Origin: CAZQIC01 sp964593555
GTDB taxonomy: Bacteria > Bacteroidota > Bacteroidia > JAFLBG01
Reading direction: 5' to 3'
Assembly: GCA_964593555.1 (NCBI GenBank)
Contig: CAZQIC010000079.1
Coordinates: 1-21,608 of the forward strand
DNA: 21,608 nt
Shown: piece after piece, positions 1 to 7,493 of the stretch
Position numbering within the stretch: position 1 is the first letter of the stretch
How the letters are laid out: each line of letters starts with the position of its first letter
The notes under the pieces: generated by a model
Seen by the model: only the letters and a program-made list of their open reading frames with translations
Told to the model about the DNA's origin: nothing
The model's database searches: none
Translations under genes and position numbers: made by a program

Positions 1-630
1 AGGTCTGGCACCTGCATTACTTTTAGGATTGGGCTTGCTATATATTATCTCTAAAGGTAGTTTCTCTCCATAACGTTCCTTAAGTTTTTCCTGAACAATT
101 TTGTTTGTTAAATCAAAGTCTTTTAATTGCTCAAGTTTTCCAATCTCAATATCTGCACCTTCCTTATATATTTTCCATACTAATTCAGAGCAGTAAATTC
201 GATCATTTGACCAACCAAAATAAATATCATAATCTTTACCATTAAACTCTTGTCCCACACTTTTCATTTTCTCAAGTATTTTCGGTGTCAAAACAATCCT
301 AGCATTTTTTAGTCGCTTTATTACATAATGCTTATCTACTCCACGTTCGATCCAGCTTTCTAATGGTGTAAGCTTAACTGGTTGTACGGCTTCATACACC
401 ATATAACTGTCTCCCACTTTGTAAATAACACCAACGTGACTATATTTTGAATGTGTTGCGGCCTGAATTGCTTTACTTTGTGCCGATTTGCTGGTTTGAA
501 AAATGATATCACCGTCTTGAATTCCGGACTCAATTTTTACAATAGCTGCTGTGTCTACCTTTTTTGCTCCCTCTTTACAAGAAAACATTAAAGTAACCAA
601 AGCCAATATAAACACTTGTCCTATTCTCAT
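1..630 (-). CDS. YiiX/YebB-like permuted NlpC/P60 lipoprotein hydrolase, partial
   Basis: Read by reverse-complementing the left edge: 210 codons open from ATG at 630 with no stop before base 1, so the C-terminus is outside the window. The N-terminus (MRIGQVFILALVTLMFSC) is a short hydrophobic signal ending in a lipobox-like MFSC, so an outer or inner membrane lipoprotein is inferred. The rest matches the circularly permuted papain-like YiiX/YebB (peptidase C92, DUF830) pattern: DGDIIFQT near residue 39, the histidine block KYSHVGVIY near 59-67, YEAVQP about 10 residues later, and the late cysteine block RIYCSELVWKIY. His and Cys are the expected catalytic pair. Family members are thought to hydrolyse amide or thioester bonds in cell wall or lipids; the substrate here is unknown. 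It stands about 65 bp downstream of the small gene at 696-1004 on the same strand. Confidence 0.8.
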   Translation of the reverse strand, partial: MRIGQVFILALVTLMFSCKEGAKKVDTAAIVKIESGIQDGDIIFQTSKSAQSKAIQAATHSKYSHVGVIYKVGDSYMVYEAVQPVKLTPLESWIERGVDKHYVIKRLKNARIVLTPKILEKMKSVGQEFNGKDYDIYFGWSNDRIYCSELVWKIYKEGADIEIGKLEQLKDFDLTNKIVQEKLKERYGEKLPLEIIYSKPNPKSNAGARP

Positions 631-695
631 TTTACTTCGAAATACAGTGTTCGGTTAAATTAGTTTAGGTTTTGGAGTTCGCGTTAAGTGCGCTA

Positions 696-1004
696 TTACC
701 ACTTGACTTTATTATCCCACCAAGGGCCGCCAAATGCAGATACATCTCCCTGAGCCCACTTTTTAAAACTGTCATTTTCAGGCTCCAATAAACAAAGAAG
801 TCGAAAAGCGATTAACCTAGCCCAAAATGGGAATTCACTATAATATTTATCAAACATAGTACGTAACATTACTTCGATGTCTTCGGCTGGACTTCCAGTT
901 AAAGCTTCTATATATAGATCATTTGCGGCCAGTAAATTTTTACAATTATCTAAATCAAATGACATTATTTTTTCAGCTGCAACTAATACCTTATTTTCTT
1001 CCAC
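696..1004 (-). CDS. Small hypothetical protein, about 89-102 residues
   Basis: Open frame of 102 codons beginning with GTG at 1004; an ATG at 965 (giving MSFDLDN and 89 residues) is an equally plausible start, and neither has a ribosome-binding site. I do not recognise the family. The sequence is acidic in its first half, looks largely helical, has no signal peptide or membrane segment, and ends in a tryptophan-rich tail (FGGPWWDNKVKW) that looks like a conserved motif. It lies between the SDR gene and the YiiX-like lipoprotein on the same strand, with a heptad repeat array just upstream (1023-1058). It is probably a real cytoplasmic protein because the frame fills the gap and its composition is protein-like, but no function can be given. 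Confidence 0.55.
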   Translation of the reverse strand: MEENKVLVAAEKIMSFDLDNCKNLLAANDLYIEALTGSPAEDIEVMLRTMFDKYYSEFPFWARLIAFRLLCLLEPENDSFKKWAQGDVSAFGGPWWDNKVKW

Positions 1005-1022
1005 AAATTAAAATTTCAATGA

Positions 1023-1058
1023 ATTAAACTCGAAACTTTGAACTTTTTAACTTTATAC
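1023..1058 (-). repeat. Degenerate 7-bp-periodic array (GT heptads)
   Basis: On the minus strand five consecutive units of 7, 8, 7, 7 and 7 bases each begin with GT, for example GTTCAAA and GTTTCGA. The array starts about 10 bp after the SDR stop codon and runs toward the small gene at 696-1004. It resembles the arrays at 4352-4386, 4741-4778 and 15375-15436 but is AT-rich and may be a separate lineage. Confidence 0.5.
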
Positions 1059-1068
1059 TATATTTAAA

Positions 1069-1857
1069 CTAAAGATTCCCTGTCCTCCCCCCATCAACCG
1101 GAATATTAATCCCACTAATATAAGCCGCCGCGGGCGAAGCCAGGAAAGCCACAGCGGCAGCGACCTCAGAAGCATCTGCAAATCTATTTAAAGGAATTTC
1201 GGATAACATTTCATGTTCGAGTACTTCTTTACTTTGGTTTGTTTTCTGAGATTTATTTTCGATAATTGAAGTAAGACGCTGCGTTTTTGTTGCGCCTGGC
1301 AAAACATTGTTTACTGTAATTCCAAATTGCCCCAATTCCAATGAAAGTGTTTTAGACCAATTGCCAACAGCTGCACGAATAGTATTAGATACGCCTAAAC
1401 CTTTTATTGGCTGCTTCACTGAAGTACTGATAATGTTTATTATTCTTCCATAACCGGAAGTTTTCATCCCATCAACAACAGCTTGCACCATGATGTGATT
1501 ACACAATAAATGATTGGAAAATGTTTGAGTAAATTCTTCCAGCTTTGCATTTATAATCGGGCCGCCTGCAGGGCCGCCTGTATTGTTCACTAAAATATTT
1601 ATCGGCCCATTTGATGCAACAAATTTTTCAACCGTTGATTTTAATTCATCCGGTTTTGTAAAATCCGCAACCAGGTAATTATGCTGCTGACCCTTTGTTG
1701 AATCCAACTCCTTTATTGATTGCTTTAGCGAATCTTCATTACGGGCAACAAGAGTTACTGATGCACCTAATGATGCGAGTTCAATAGCCGTAGCCTTACC
1801 AATGCCCTGTGTACTTCCGCAAACAATTGCCTTTTTCCCTTTTAAATTTAAATCCAT
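1069..1857 (-). CDS. Atypical SDR-family oxidoreductase (BKR-like)
   Basis: 262 residues, the usual length for a short-chain dehydrogenase/reductase. The nucleotide-binding loop is present as CGSTQGIG (about residues 13-20) and the NNTGG motif near 91-95 is intact, so a Rossmann fold binding NAD(P) is secure. The active site is not canonical: after the ISTSV strand the usual YxxxK is replaced by the VSNTIRAAV region, so both Tyr and Lys are missing. This matches the atypical BKR-like SDR subgroup (from memory, cd05344), whose reaction is unsettled. The C-terminal PVDGG block is normal. The start is 9 bp after the phosphatase stop codon, suggesting co-transcription. Related SDRs are, in my recollection, often found beside kynurenine genes in Bacteroidota, so a role in 3-hydroxyanthranilate catabolism is possible but only inferred. 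Confidence 0.85.
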   Translation of the reverse strand: MDLNLKGKKAIVCGSTQGIGKATAIELASLGASVTLVARNEDSLKQSIKELDSTKGQQHNYLVADFTKPDELKSTVEKFVASNGPINILVNNTGGPAGGPIINAKLEEFTQTFSNHLLCNHIMVQAVVDGMKTSGYGRIINIISTSVKQPIKGLGVSNTIRAAVGNWSKTLSLELGQFGITVNNVLPGATKTQRLTSIIENKSQKTNQSKEVLEHEMLSEIPLNRFADASEVAAAVAFLASPAAAYISGINIPVDGGRTGNL

Positions 1858-1866
1858 AATACAAAG

Positions 1867-3741
1867 TTAAACTCTTATTCCTATAACTAAAATATCATCT
1901 GTCTGAGGTCTTTCACCAATGGTCCAGTTTTCAATAGTACTTGTCAAAATCCTTCTTTGGTCATCTAATGATTTTTTACTTACACTTACCAATAACTCCT
2001 TGAATCGTTTTGTAGTAAATTTTTTATCCTTCTCTCCACCGAACTGATCTGCATAACCATCAGAAAAAATATAAAACATATCGTCTTTAAATATTTTGAT
2101 CTTGTTATTTATGAATACCTGATCATAAGCGCTGTGGCCACCAATTGAAGCTTTTGTGGAACTATATTCGTATAATATGCCATCTCTTACAAGATAAAGG
2201 GGCCTGTTTGCTCCCGCATATTGCAATTCGCTTTTATCCAAATTGAATAAGCATAAAGCAATATCCATTCCATCCCTGACCATCGGATTACTTTCACTTT
2301 TATTTTGTCCCACTTTTGACAGAAGGCTCTTGTGAACATCCTCTAAAATCTCACAAGGGATACTTAATTTCTTTTTTTCAACCGCATCATCTAAAAGATT
2401 TTTATTTATGATGGTCATGATGGCCCCCGGTATCCCATGCCCGGTACAATCAGCCGCAGCCACCAATGAGCCTTCCGAAATTTCCGCTGCCCAATAAAAA
2501 TCACCACTGACAATATCTTTAGGATTAAAAACACCAAATGAATTCGGAAGAATCTTCTTCATTCTTTCATTGGAAATCTGAAATGCACGTTGCAGATGTT
2601 TTGCGTATTCTATACTTGAAACAATTTCGCGATTCGCTTCTTTTAATTCTACATTTTTCAATCTTTCAATCTCCGTTTCCTGCCTCAAACTCATCTTCTC
2701 AAGTTCCAATATTCTTTCAGATTGTTCCTTTTCTCGCTTTTTATTAAGAGCCTCTCTATGTTTAAGAGAATATTCCCATGCTAATTTATATTCTTCATTT
2801 AGCGCATACGCATTTGATAAAAAAAGAAAAATATATTCCAGCTCTGATTCATAATTGCCATTCGTAGAGATCTGGAGGGCATCTTCTAAAAGCACAATCG
2901 CCTCTCTCGGTCTTTTTTTCTCAATTAGCGTATTTGCCTTTCCTTTCAAAGAAAAAAATCTTGACACTTCATACATATTGTTATTCAACAAGATGCTTCT
3001 GTCATAACAATCGATCGCCTGATCAAAATTCTTCAGATCGTGATAAACGTTTGCAAGACTATTAAGTGTAAGGATGACTATTCGCACAAAATTATTTTTT
3101 TCACCTATACTCAACGCTTTTGAAAAAAAGGCGAGCGCTTTATCGTATTCCTTTGTGGTATAATAACACCCTCCCAAATTACTTAGTGTATGGGCAAGTA
3201 TAAGTTCGTTTCCTGAACCTTCAGATAGTTTAGCTCCAAGAGAATAATACTCTATGGCTGACTCATGCTTTTGTGAACGCGCATATGCGTGGCCAATATT
3301 TATATTGGTCTGGATTTGATTACCGACTGAAGCTTGAGAATTTGAAATGATTTTTTGTTTGGCCTCAAATAAATACTCAAAGGCTTTGTCATGTTGACGC
3401 TCAAGGCTGTAATAATTCCCAAAAGAATTCAGAACAACTAGCTCGCCTTCCAAATCATTCAAGGATTTATACAAATCCAGAGCTTCAATTAACATTTGAA
3501 TGATCGTATCGAATTTAATCTCACCTTGCTTCAATTTTACCACCCCAACAAGGCAATCGGCAACTCCTTTTCTACTTTCAATCTTTCTTGAAACGACAAG
3601 AGCTTCGTCTAATAATTGCAATGCCCTTGATGCGTCGTCGACAGAAATATTTTTCGACAATGCAATAAGTGCTTCAATTTTTTCCTCTCCATCAACGAGA
3701 GAATGGATGCTATTCTCCAGGTTTTTTATTACCATGCTCAT
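1867..3741 (-). CDS. TPR-repeat protein with C-terminal SpoIIE/PP2C-type phosphatase
   Basis: 624 residues with no signal peptide or membrane span, so probably cytoplasmic. Residues about 1-335 are tetratricopeptide helices (for example ANVYHDLKNFDQAIDCYDRSI). A charged coiled coil covers about 333-375 (KKREKEQSERILELEKMSLRQ region). Residues about 385-624 form a PPM-fold SpoIIE phosphatase. Metal-binding aspartates are present in GDFYW (D414), ADCTGHG (D431), SDGYADQFGG (D561) and QTDDILV (D615-616), and YAGANRPLYL is intact, so it should be an active Ser/Thr phosphatase. Such proteins in Bacteroidota usually carry sensory or TPR input and oppose a kinase acting on an anti-sigma-antagonist-like partner; no such partner is adjacent. 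Two ATG codons (3741 and 3735) are possible starts. It is divergent from nbaC and heads the SDR gene. Confidence 0.9.
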   Translation of the reverse strand: MSMVIKNLENSIHSLVDGEEKIEALIALSKNISVDDASRALQLLDEALVVSRKIESRKGVADCLVGVVKLKQGEIKFDTIIQMLIEALDLYKSLNDLEGELVVLNSFGNYYSLERQHDKAFEYLFEAKQKIISNSQASVGNQIQTNINIGHAYARSQKHESAIEYYSLGAKLSEGSGNELILAHTLSNLGGCYYTTKEYDKALAFFSKALSIGEKNNFVRIVILTLNSLANVYHDLKNFDQAIDCYDRSILLNNNMYEVSRFFSLKGKANTLIEKKRPREAIVLLEDALQISTNGNYESELEYIFLFLSNAYALNEEYKLAWEYSLKHREALNKKREKEQSERILELEKMSLRQETEIERLKNVELKEANREIVSSIEYAKHLQRAFQISNERMKKILPNSFGVFNPKDIVSGDFYWAAEISEGSLVAAADCTGHGIPGAIMTIINKNLLDDAVEKKKLSIPCEILEDVHKSLLSKVGQNKSESNPMVRDGMDIALCLFNLDKSELQYAGANRPLYLVRDGILYEYSSTKASIGGHSAYDQVFINNKIKIFKDDMFYIFSDGYADQFGGEKDKKFTTKRFKELLVSVSKKSLDDQRRILTSTIENWTIGERPQTDDILVIGIRV

Positions 3742-3827
3742 TCCCGGTAAATTTAATCTTTGTTAATGAAATCATTCTAATTTATCAGGCTAATTTTATA
3801 TCTTGTACTATCCCTAATAATGAAACA

Positions 3828-4352
3828 ATGAGTGTAAGACGTCCTTTCAACTTTAAAAAATGGATCGATGAAAATCGCCACCTACTTAAACCTCCCGTAG
3901 GCAATAAAGTAGTATATGAAAATACAGAATTCATTGTAATGGTAGTTGGCGGGCCCAATGCCCGCAAAGACTATCATTTTAATGAAAGCGAAGAGTTTTT
4001 TTATCAGCTCGAAGGCGATATAGAAGTAGGTATACAGGAAGATGGTAAAGCAGTAAACGTTCCTATTAAAGAAGGAGATATATTTTTACTTCCTCCAAGA
4101 GTACCGCATAACCCTAAAAGAGGTGCCAATACAATTGGATTGGTAATGGAACGTAAGCGGCAAGACAATGAACAAGACGGATTGATGTGGTTCTGTGAAA
4201 AATGCAATAACAAACTTTTTGAAAAAAAGTTTAAGCTTACTAATATCATGACCCAGTTCCAGGAAACATTTGCTGAGTTTTATGGTAGCGCAGATCTTCG
4301 GACATGTAAAAAGTGCGGACATGTGATGGAGCCGCCGGTTTCCACTAAGTAG
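3828..4352 (+). CDS. nbaC: 3-hydroxyanthranilate 3,4-dioxygenase
   Basis: The chosen ATG at 3828 gives 174 residues, the normal bacterial length, starting MSVRRPFNFKKWIDEN; the frame stays open farther upstream but that part reads as nonsense. This cupin enzyme opens the ring of 3-hydroxyanthranilate with O2 to give 2-amino-3-carboxymuconate semialdehyde (ACMS). The catalytic iron ligands are visible as H50, E56 (DYHFNESEEFFYQLEGD) and H94 (PPRVPHNPKR). Probable substrate-binding residues are R46, R98 and E108. The C-terminal rubredoxin-like metal site of bacterial enzymes is complete: C123/C126 (CEKC) and C160/C163 (CKKC). The product is the substrate of the decarboxylase at 4741-5778, with which it probably shares a transcript despite the intervening four-helix-bundle gene. 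Other pathway genes (kynureninase, monooxygenase, semialdehyde dehydrogenase) are not in the window. Confidence 0.95.
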   Translation: MSVRRPFNFKKWIDENRHLLKPPVGNKVVYENTEFIVMVVGGPNARKDYHFNESEEFFYQLEGDIEVGIQEDGKAVNVPIKEGDIFLLPPRVPHNPKRGANTIGLVMERKRQDNEQDGLMWFCEKCNNKLFEKKFKLTNIMTQFQETFAEFYGSADLRTCKKCGHVMEPPVSTK

Positions 4353-4386
4353 TTCTGAGTTGCGTGTACTGAGTTGTCTGTAAAAT
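4352..4386 (+). repeat. GT-heptad array, left flank of the four-helix-bundle gene
   Basis: Directly from the last base of the nbaC stop codon to the ATG at 4385 the sequence divides into 7-base units that all begin with GT, including GTTCTGA (4352-4358) and GTACTGA (4366-4372). Reading direction is toward the four-helix-bundle gene. The right flank at 4741-4778 carries related units on the opposite strand. Confidence 0.65.
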
Positions 4387-4744
4387 GAAAAGCTATACTG
4401 AATTAAATGTTTGGAGAGAGGCTCGGGCTTTAGTTAAAGTCATATATCTCGCTTCTTCAACTTTCCCTCCTGAAGAAAAATACGGATTAATATCACAACT
4501 AAGAAGATCCGCCATTTCTGTTCCTTCAAATATTGCGGAAGGCATTGGCAGAAATCACGTTAAAGATTCAATTCAGTTTTTATATATTGCGAAAGGATCA
4601 TTGAATGAATTGGAAACACAAATTTATCTCTGCCTAGACTTAGACCTTTGCACCCAAGAACAAACAAATTCCATTTTTGAAAATATTATTACAGTGAGAA
4701 AACTTTTAATTGGTTTTATAAAATATATGGAAACTAAGAAATGA
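4385..4744 (+). CDS. Four-helix-bundle protein (23S rRNA intervening-sequence protein family)
   Basis: 119 residues matching the S23/IVP four-helix-bundle family (TIGR02436, PF05635): ELNVWREARAL at the start, the signature VPSNIAEGIGR near residues 46-56, then a FLYIAKGSLNELETQI-type third helix. Related to the Avd accessory proteins of diversity-generating retroelements, it forms a basic helical bundle and is suspected to bind nucleic acid; its cellular role is not known. It is unrelated to kynurenine chemistry yet sits inside the nbaC-decarboxylase operon: 32 bp after nbaC, and its TGA overlaps the next ATG (ATGA). It is bracketed by inward-facing heptad arrays (4352-4386 and 4741-4778), so I infer that gene plus arrays arrived as one insertion. 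No transposase, reverse transcriptase or rRNA is nearby. Confidence 0.9.
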   Translation: MKSYTELNVWREARALVKVIYLASSTFPPEEKYGLISQLRRSAISVPSNIAEGIGRNHVKDSIQFLYIAKGSLNELETQIYLCLDLDLCTQEQTNSIFENIITVRKLLIGFIKYMETKK

Positions 4745-4778
4745 ACAGAACACTCAGCACTCAGCACTCAGCACTCAC
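4741..4778 (-). repeat. GT-heptad array, right flank, inside the decarboxylase start
   Basis: On the plus strand CACTCAG occurs three times in tandem (4751-4771), followed by CACTCAC (4772-4778). On the minus strand this reads as GTGCTGA units plus a degenerate GTGTTCT unit at 4747-4753, facing the four-helix-bundle gene. It overlaps the coding sequence and specifies the first dozen residues of the ACMS decarboxylase. Confidence 0.75.
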
Positions 4779-5778
4779 AATTGATATACATACTCACATT
4801 TTACCAGAACATATTCCGAATTGGAAAGAAAAATTTGGTTATGGAGGATTTATTCGTTTAGATCATCACAAGCCTTGCTGTGCGAAGATGATGATGGATG
4901 ATAAATTTTTCAGAGAAGTGGAAGATAATTGCTGGAGCGCTGAAACAAGAATGAAAGAATGTGATGGGCATCATGTGGATGTGCAGGTATTATCCACTGT
5001 TCCAGTTATGTTTAGCTACTGGGCAAAACCAAAAGATTGCCTGGAACTTTCTCAATTTTTAAATGATCATATCGCAGGTATAGTTCAGAAATATCCTAAA
5101 CGTTTTATCGGGCTTGGAACTATTCCATTGCAAGCGCCCGAAATAGCGATTAAGGAATTGGAACGCTGCAAAAAAATTGGCTTAGCAGGAATACAAATTG
5201 GATCTCACGTAAACGATTGGAATTTAAATGATGCTAACCTCTTCCCTATTTTCCAGGCATGTGAAGAGATGGGCATGAGTGTGTTCGTTCATCCGTGGGA
5301 CATGATGGGACAAGAAAAAATGCAGCGCTATTGGCTACCTTGGCTGGTAGGCATGCCTGCCGAAACATCATTGGCAATTTGTTCGATGATATTTGGAGGG
5401 ATATTTGAAAAACTTCCAAGATTGCGTGTTGCATTTGCACATGGAGGTGGTTCATTCCCTTCTACTATAGGACGTATTGAACATGGTTTTGAATGCAGAC
5501 CAGATTTGGTTGCTATTGACAATAATGTTAACCCAAGAAATTATCTTGGCAAATTCTGGCTCGATAGTTTAGTACATGATATAAAGATGCTTGATTACGT
5601 TGTGGATCTTGTTGGTGCTAACCGCATTGCTCTTGGATCTGATTATCCTTTCCCATTGGGAGAAAATGAACCAGGCACATTGATTCGCTCAAGCAAATAC
5701 GATGACATAACAAAAGAGCTTTTGTTATCTGGCGCAGCATTGGAATGGCTTCAGATAGATAAAAAATTATTTACTTAA
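4741..5778 (+). CDS. 2-amino-3-carboxymuconate-6-semialdehyde decarboxylase (ACMSD), amidohydrolase superfamily
   Basis: 345 residues. ACMSD removes CO2 from the unstable product of 3-hydroxyanthranilate dioxygenase to give 2-aminomuconate semialdehyde, steering carbon to catabolism instead of quinolinate. The zinc site is complete: H17 and H19 (IDIHTH), H184 (VFVHPWD), H234 (FAHGGG) and D301 (LGSDYPFP). These correspond to H9, H11, H177, H228 and D294 of the Pseudomonas enzyme, offset by 6-8 residues. The offset comes from an unusual N-terminal tail (MNRTLSTQHSAL) encoded by the heptad repeat at 4741-4778; homologues normally begin only a few residues before the IDIH strand. No other ATG precedes the HxH motif, so this start is probably used. 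It is translationally coupled to the four-helix-bundle gene (ATGA overlap) and functionally linked to nbaC. Confidence 0.95.
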   Translation: MNRTLSTQHSALTIDIHTHILPEHIPNWKEKFGYGGFIRLDHHKPCCAKMMMDDKFFREVEDNCWSAETRMKECDGHHVDVQVLSTVPVMFSYWAKPKDCLELSQFLNDHIAGIVQKYPKRFIGLGTIPLQAPEIAIKELERCKKIGLAGIQIGSHVNDWNLNDANLFPIFQACEEMGMSVFVHPWDMMGQEKMQRYWLPWLVGMPAETSLAICSMIFGGIFEKLPRLRVAFAHGGGSFPSTIGRIEHGFECRPDLVAIDNNVNPRNYLGKFWLDSLVHDIKMLDYVVDLVGANRIALGSDYPFPLGENEPGTLIRSSKYDDITKELLLSGAALEWLQIDKKLFT

Positions 5779-5790
5779 TCTCATCCCCTT

Positions 5791-5823
5791 TGCAAGAATA
5801 TTTTGAGGCTGTTTTTTCTTGCA
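5791..5823. terminator. Inverted repeat between convergent genes, possible bidirectional terminator
   Basis: TGCAAGAA (5791-5798) and TTCTTGCA (5816-5823) are perfect inverted arms around a 17-base loop containing a T run. They lie in the 46-bp gap between the convergent ACMSD gene and the gene at 5825-7354. The stem is short and AT-rich, so the assignment rests mainly on position. Confidence 0.35.
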
Positions 5824-5824
5824 T

Positions 5825-7354
5825 TCATTTACGATAAGCTTGAGCTTTTTTGTATGTGACATCTGCAAATGATCGGTTTTCTATTTTACTCTCCAGCCAG
5901 GAAATAAAATCAAAATAATTGAGCACCGCACTCTCTTTTATATCTTCAGCTGCCTCTGTTATTTCCATTTTTAACTGCTTAAATGCAGAATGTGTACTGG
6001 CAGAATTATTCAAACGTTGGACTTTTGTACGAATAAAATTTAGAAGTATTTTTTCCGTTTTGTATAGCATATTCTTTTTAGAAAGAAAACGATAAGTACT
6101 CTTGATTGAATATTCAACCAAGTCAATTTTCCCCATTTCATAATGAATAATCAACCTTAGAATACGGGCGAAAGATTGAAAATCACTTCTTACATCCAAC
6201 GCCAGCTCGTTAATTATTTTACCAAGCCAATAATTGGCTTCTTTATAGTTTTCTTTCAAAAACTTAAGCACCGAAATGTTATAATATATTGTTACCTCAT
6301 CAGCCTTATCCACGATCTTATTTTTCTCCAGACTTTCAATAATACGGTCCGCAATTTTCTCGGCAGCATCTATTTGAACTAAATTAATTCGTATTACCAG
6401 TTCATTACTAAAGGCAGCATATATGATTTTATTTTTTAATGTATCAGACGAAGTATCAATAGCATTCAGTTTTTCAACAATGTGAATAACCTCTTCGTAT
6501 TGAAATAACCTCCGGTTGATGAGTGCATTATTTTTTAATGCAATAAAGTATTCAAAAGGTAAATTACTTCTCATTATTGGAAAGTGATCAAACGTTGAAA
6601 TTTGATTATTACTGTATTGCAAGGCCTTATCAAAATTATTTTTTGTAAAATAATATGTAATATAAACTGTGAAGTAGTGGTTCTTAGCAAGAAATGATTT
6701 TGCTTTCTCTTCAGAAGAAAATAAAGGATTCCGAATCATTTGTTCATACTCATCAGCCTGATCTTCTGTTCTTACAAATCCAGATTTTCTTCTTTTTTTA
6801 TAAATTACATTTATCAATCTGCTGTAATCATTATAATTCCTCCATTTAGCTGCAGCATCGTCAAGCTGTGAGTACACCTCATTTATTTGTTCCATTGTTA
6901 CTCCGGAATAAGCCTTGTTCTGGAATAATTTCATTTTCCAGTTTAGAAATTCAGAAAGCATCAGATGCTTTTCAAAATTTAAAGACTGTTGAATTCCTTT
7001 TTCCACAATTTTCTCACATTGATCAAAAAGACTTTTGTTATACAATATTTCTAGCCGATGCAGCATACTCTGCAATTCGGAATCTACACTTGAGTGGTAT
7101 AACTCCAGTGATCGCAGAATTAGATTGTATAAATAATTTTTAGCAACCCAAAACTGATTTGTAAGTGGTTCACCTTTAAATAAATCAAGTAATTTTTTCT
7201 CGTCATACGTTTTTTGATTCTCTATTGCATCATAAATACGAACGTAATTATTTTGCCCCCCTTTTATATGAAACTGACTAAACTTTTTGAAATAGGTTTT
7301 TTCCGTCCTTTTAAGAGACTTTATAAGATTAAAAAGATCCTCAGATTGTTTCAT
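5825..7354 (-). CDS. Helical-repeat (TPR-like) protein of unknown function
   Basis: 509 residues, rich in Lys, Asn, Tyr and Leu, predicted almost entirely helical, with no signal peptide or membrane segment. It begins MKQSEDLFNLIKSLKRTEKTYFKKF, a pattern (LFxLIKSLxxxEKxYFK) that I recall as the start of a common Bacteroidota-specific family of uncharacterised TPR-like proteins. Loose TPR-type helix pairs appear in the middle and C-terminal half, for example NNFDKALQYSNNQ and NYKEANYWLGKI. It has no catalytic motif, so a scaffold or protein-interaction role is the most that can be inferred. It is transcribed convergently with ACMSD and divergently from the large T9SS protein across about 140 bp. 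A near-match to the Bacteroidota -7 element (TACATTTA) lies upstream but is not strong. Confidence 0.75.
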   Translation of the reverse strand: MKQSEDLFNLIKSLKRTEKTYFKKFSQFHIKGGQNNYVRIYDAIENQKTYDEKKLLDLFKGEPLTNQFWVAKNYLYNLILRSLELYHSSVDSELQSMLHRLEILYNKSLFDQCEKIVEKGIQQSLNFEKHLMLSEFLNWKMKLFQNKAYSGVTMEQINEVYSQLDDAAAKWRNYNDYSRLINVIYKKRRKSGFVRTEDQADEYEQMIRNPLFSSEEKAKSFLAKNHYFTVYITYYFTKNNFDKALQYSNNQISTFDHFPIMRSNLPFEYFIALKNNALINRRLFQYEEVIHIVEKLNAIDTSSDTLKNKIIYAAFSNELVIRINLVQIDAAEKIADRIIESLEKNKIVDKADEVTIYYNISVLKFLKENYKEANYWLGKIINELALDVRSDFQSFARILRLIIHYEMGKIDLVEYSIKSTYRFLSKKNMLYKTEKILLNFIRTKVQRLNNSASTHSAFKQLKMEITEAAEDIKESAVLNYFDFISWLESKIENRSFADVTYKKAQAYRK

Positions 7355-7493
7355 TGAATATTACGTAAATATATCATTTTTATCCAAAAAAAACAATAAT
7401 TAGGCCATAAATGTATAAATGAATACTACGAATTTAAGATGTTATATTCGCTGTTTTGTGGTAATAAAGGCATTTTTAAATAAGCGAAAACTC

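Noticed and set aside
3669..3827. Upstream extension of the nbaC reading frame
   Set aside because: It overlaps the opposite-strand phosphatase gene and does not resemble the family; the family N-terminus begins at MSVRRPF.
3742..3827. TAATCTTTG upstream of nbaC as a promoter -7 element
   Set aside because: It has three bases instead of two between TA and TTTG, and no -33 element; too weak to list as a feature.
4385..4744. Four-helix-bundle gene as evidence of a 23S rRNA intervening sequence
   Set aside because: No rRNA sequence flanks it; it lies between two metabolic genes. The family name reflects where it was first found.
7419..7493. Upstream 25-codon extension of the large T9SS protein
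   Set aside because: Starting at 7419 would bury the signal peptide behind a basic, non-signal stretch; the ATG at 7494 gives a standard signal sequence.
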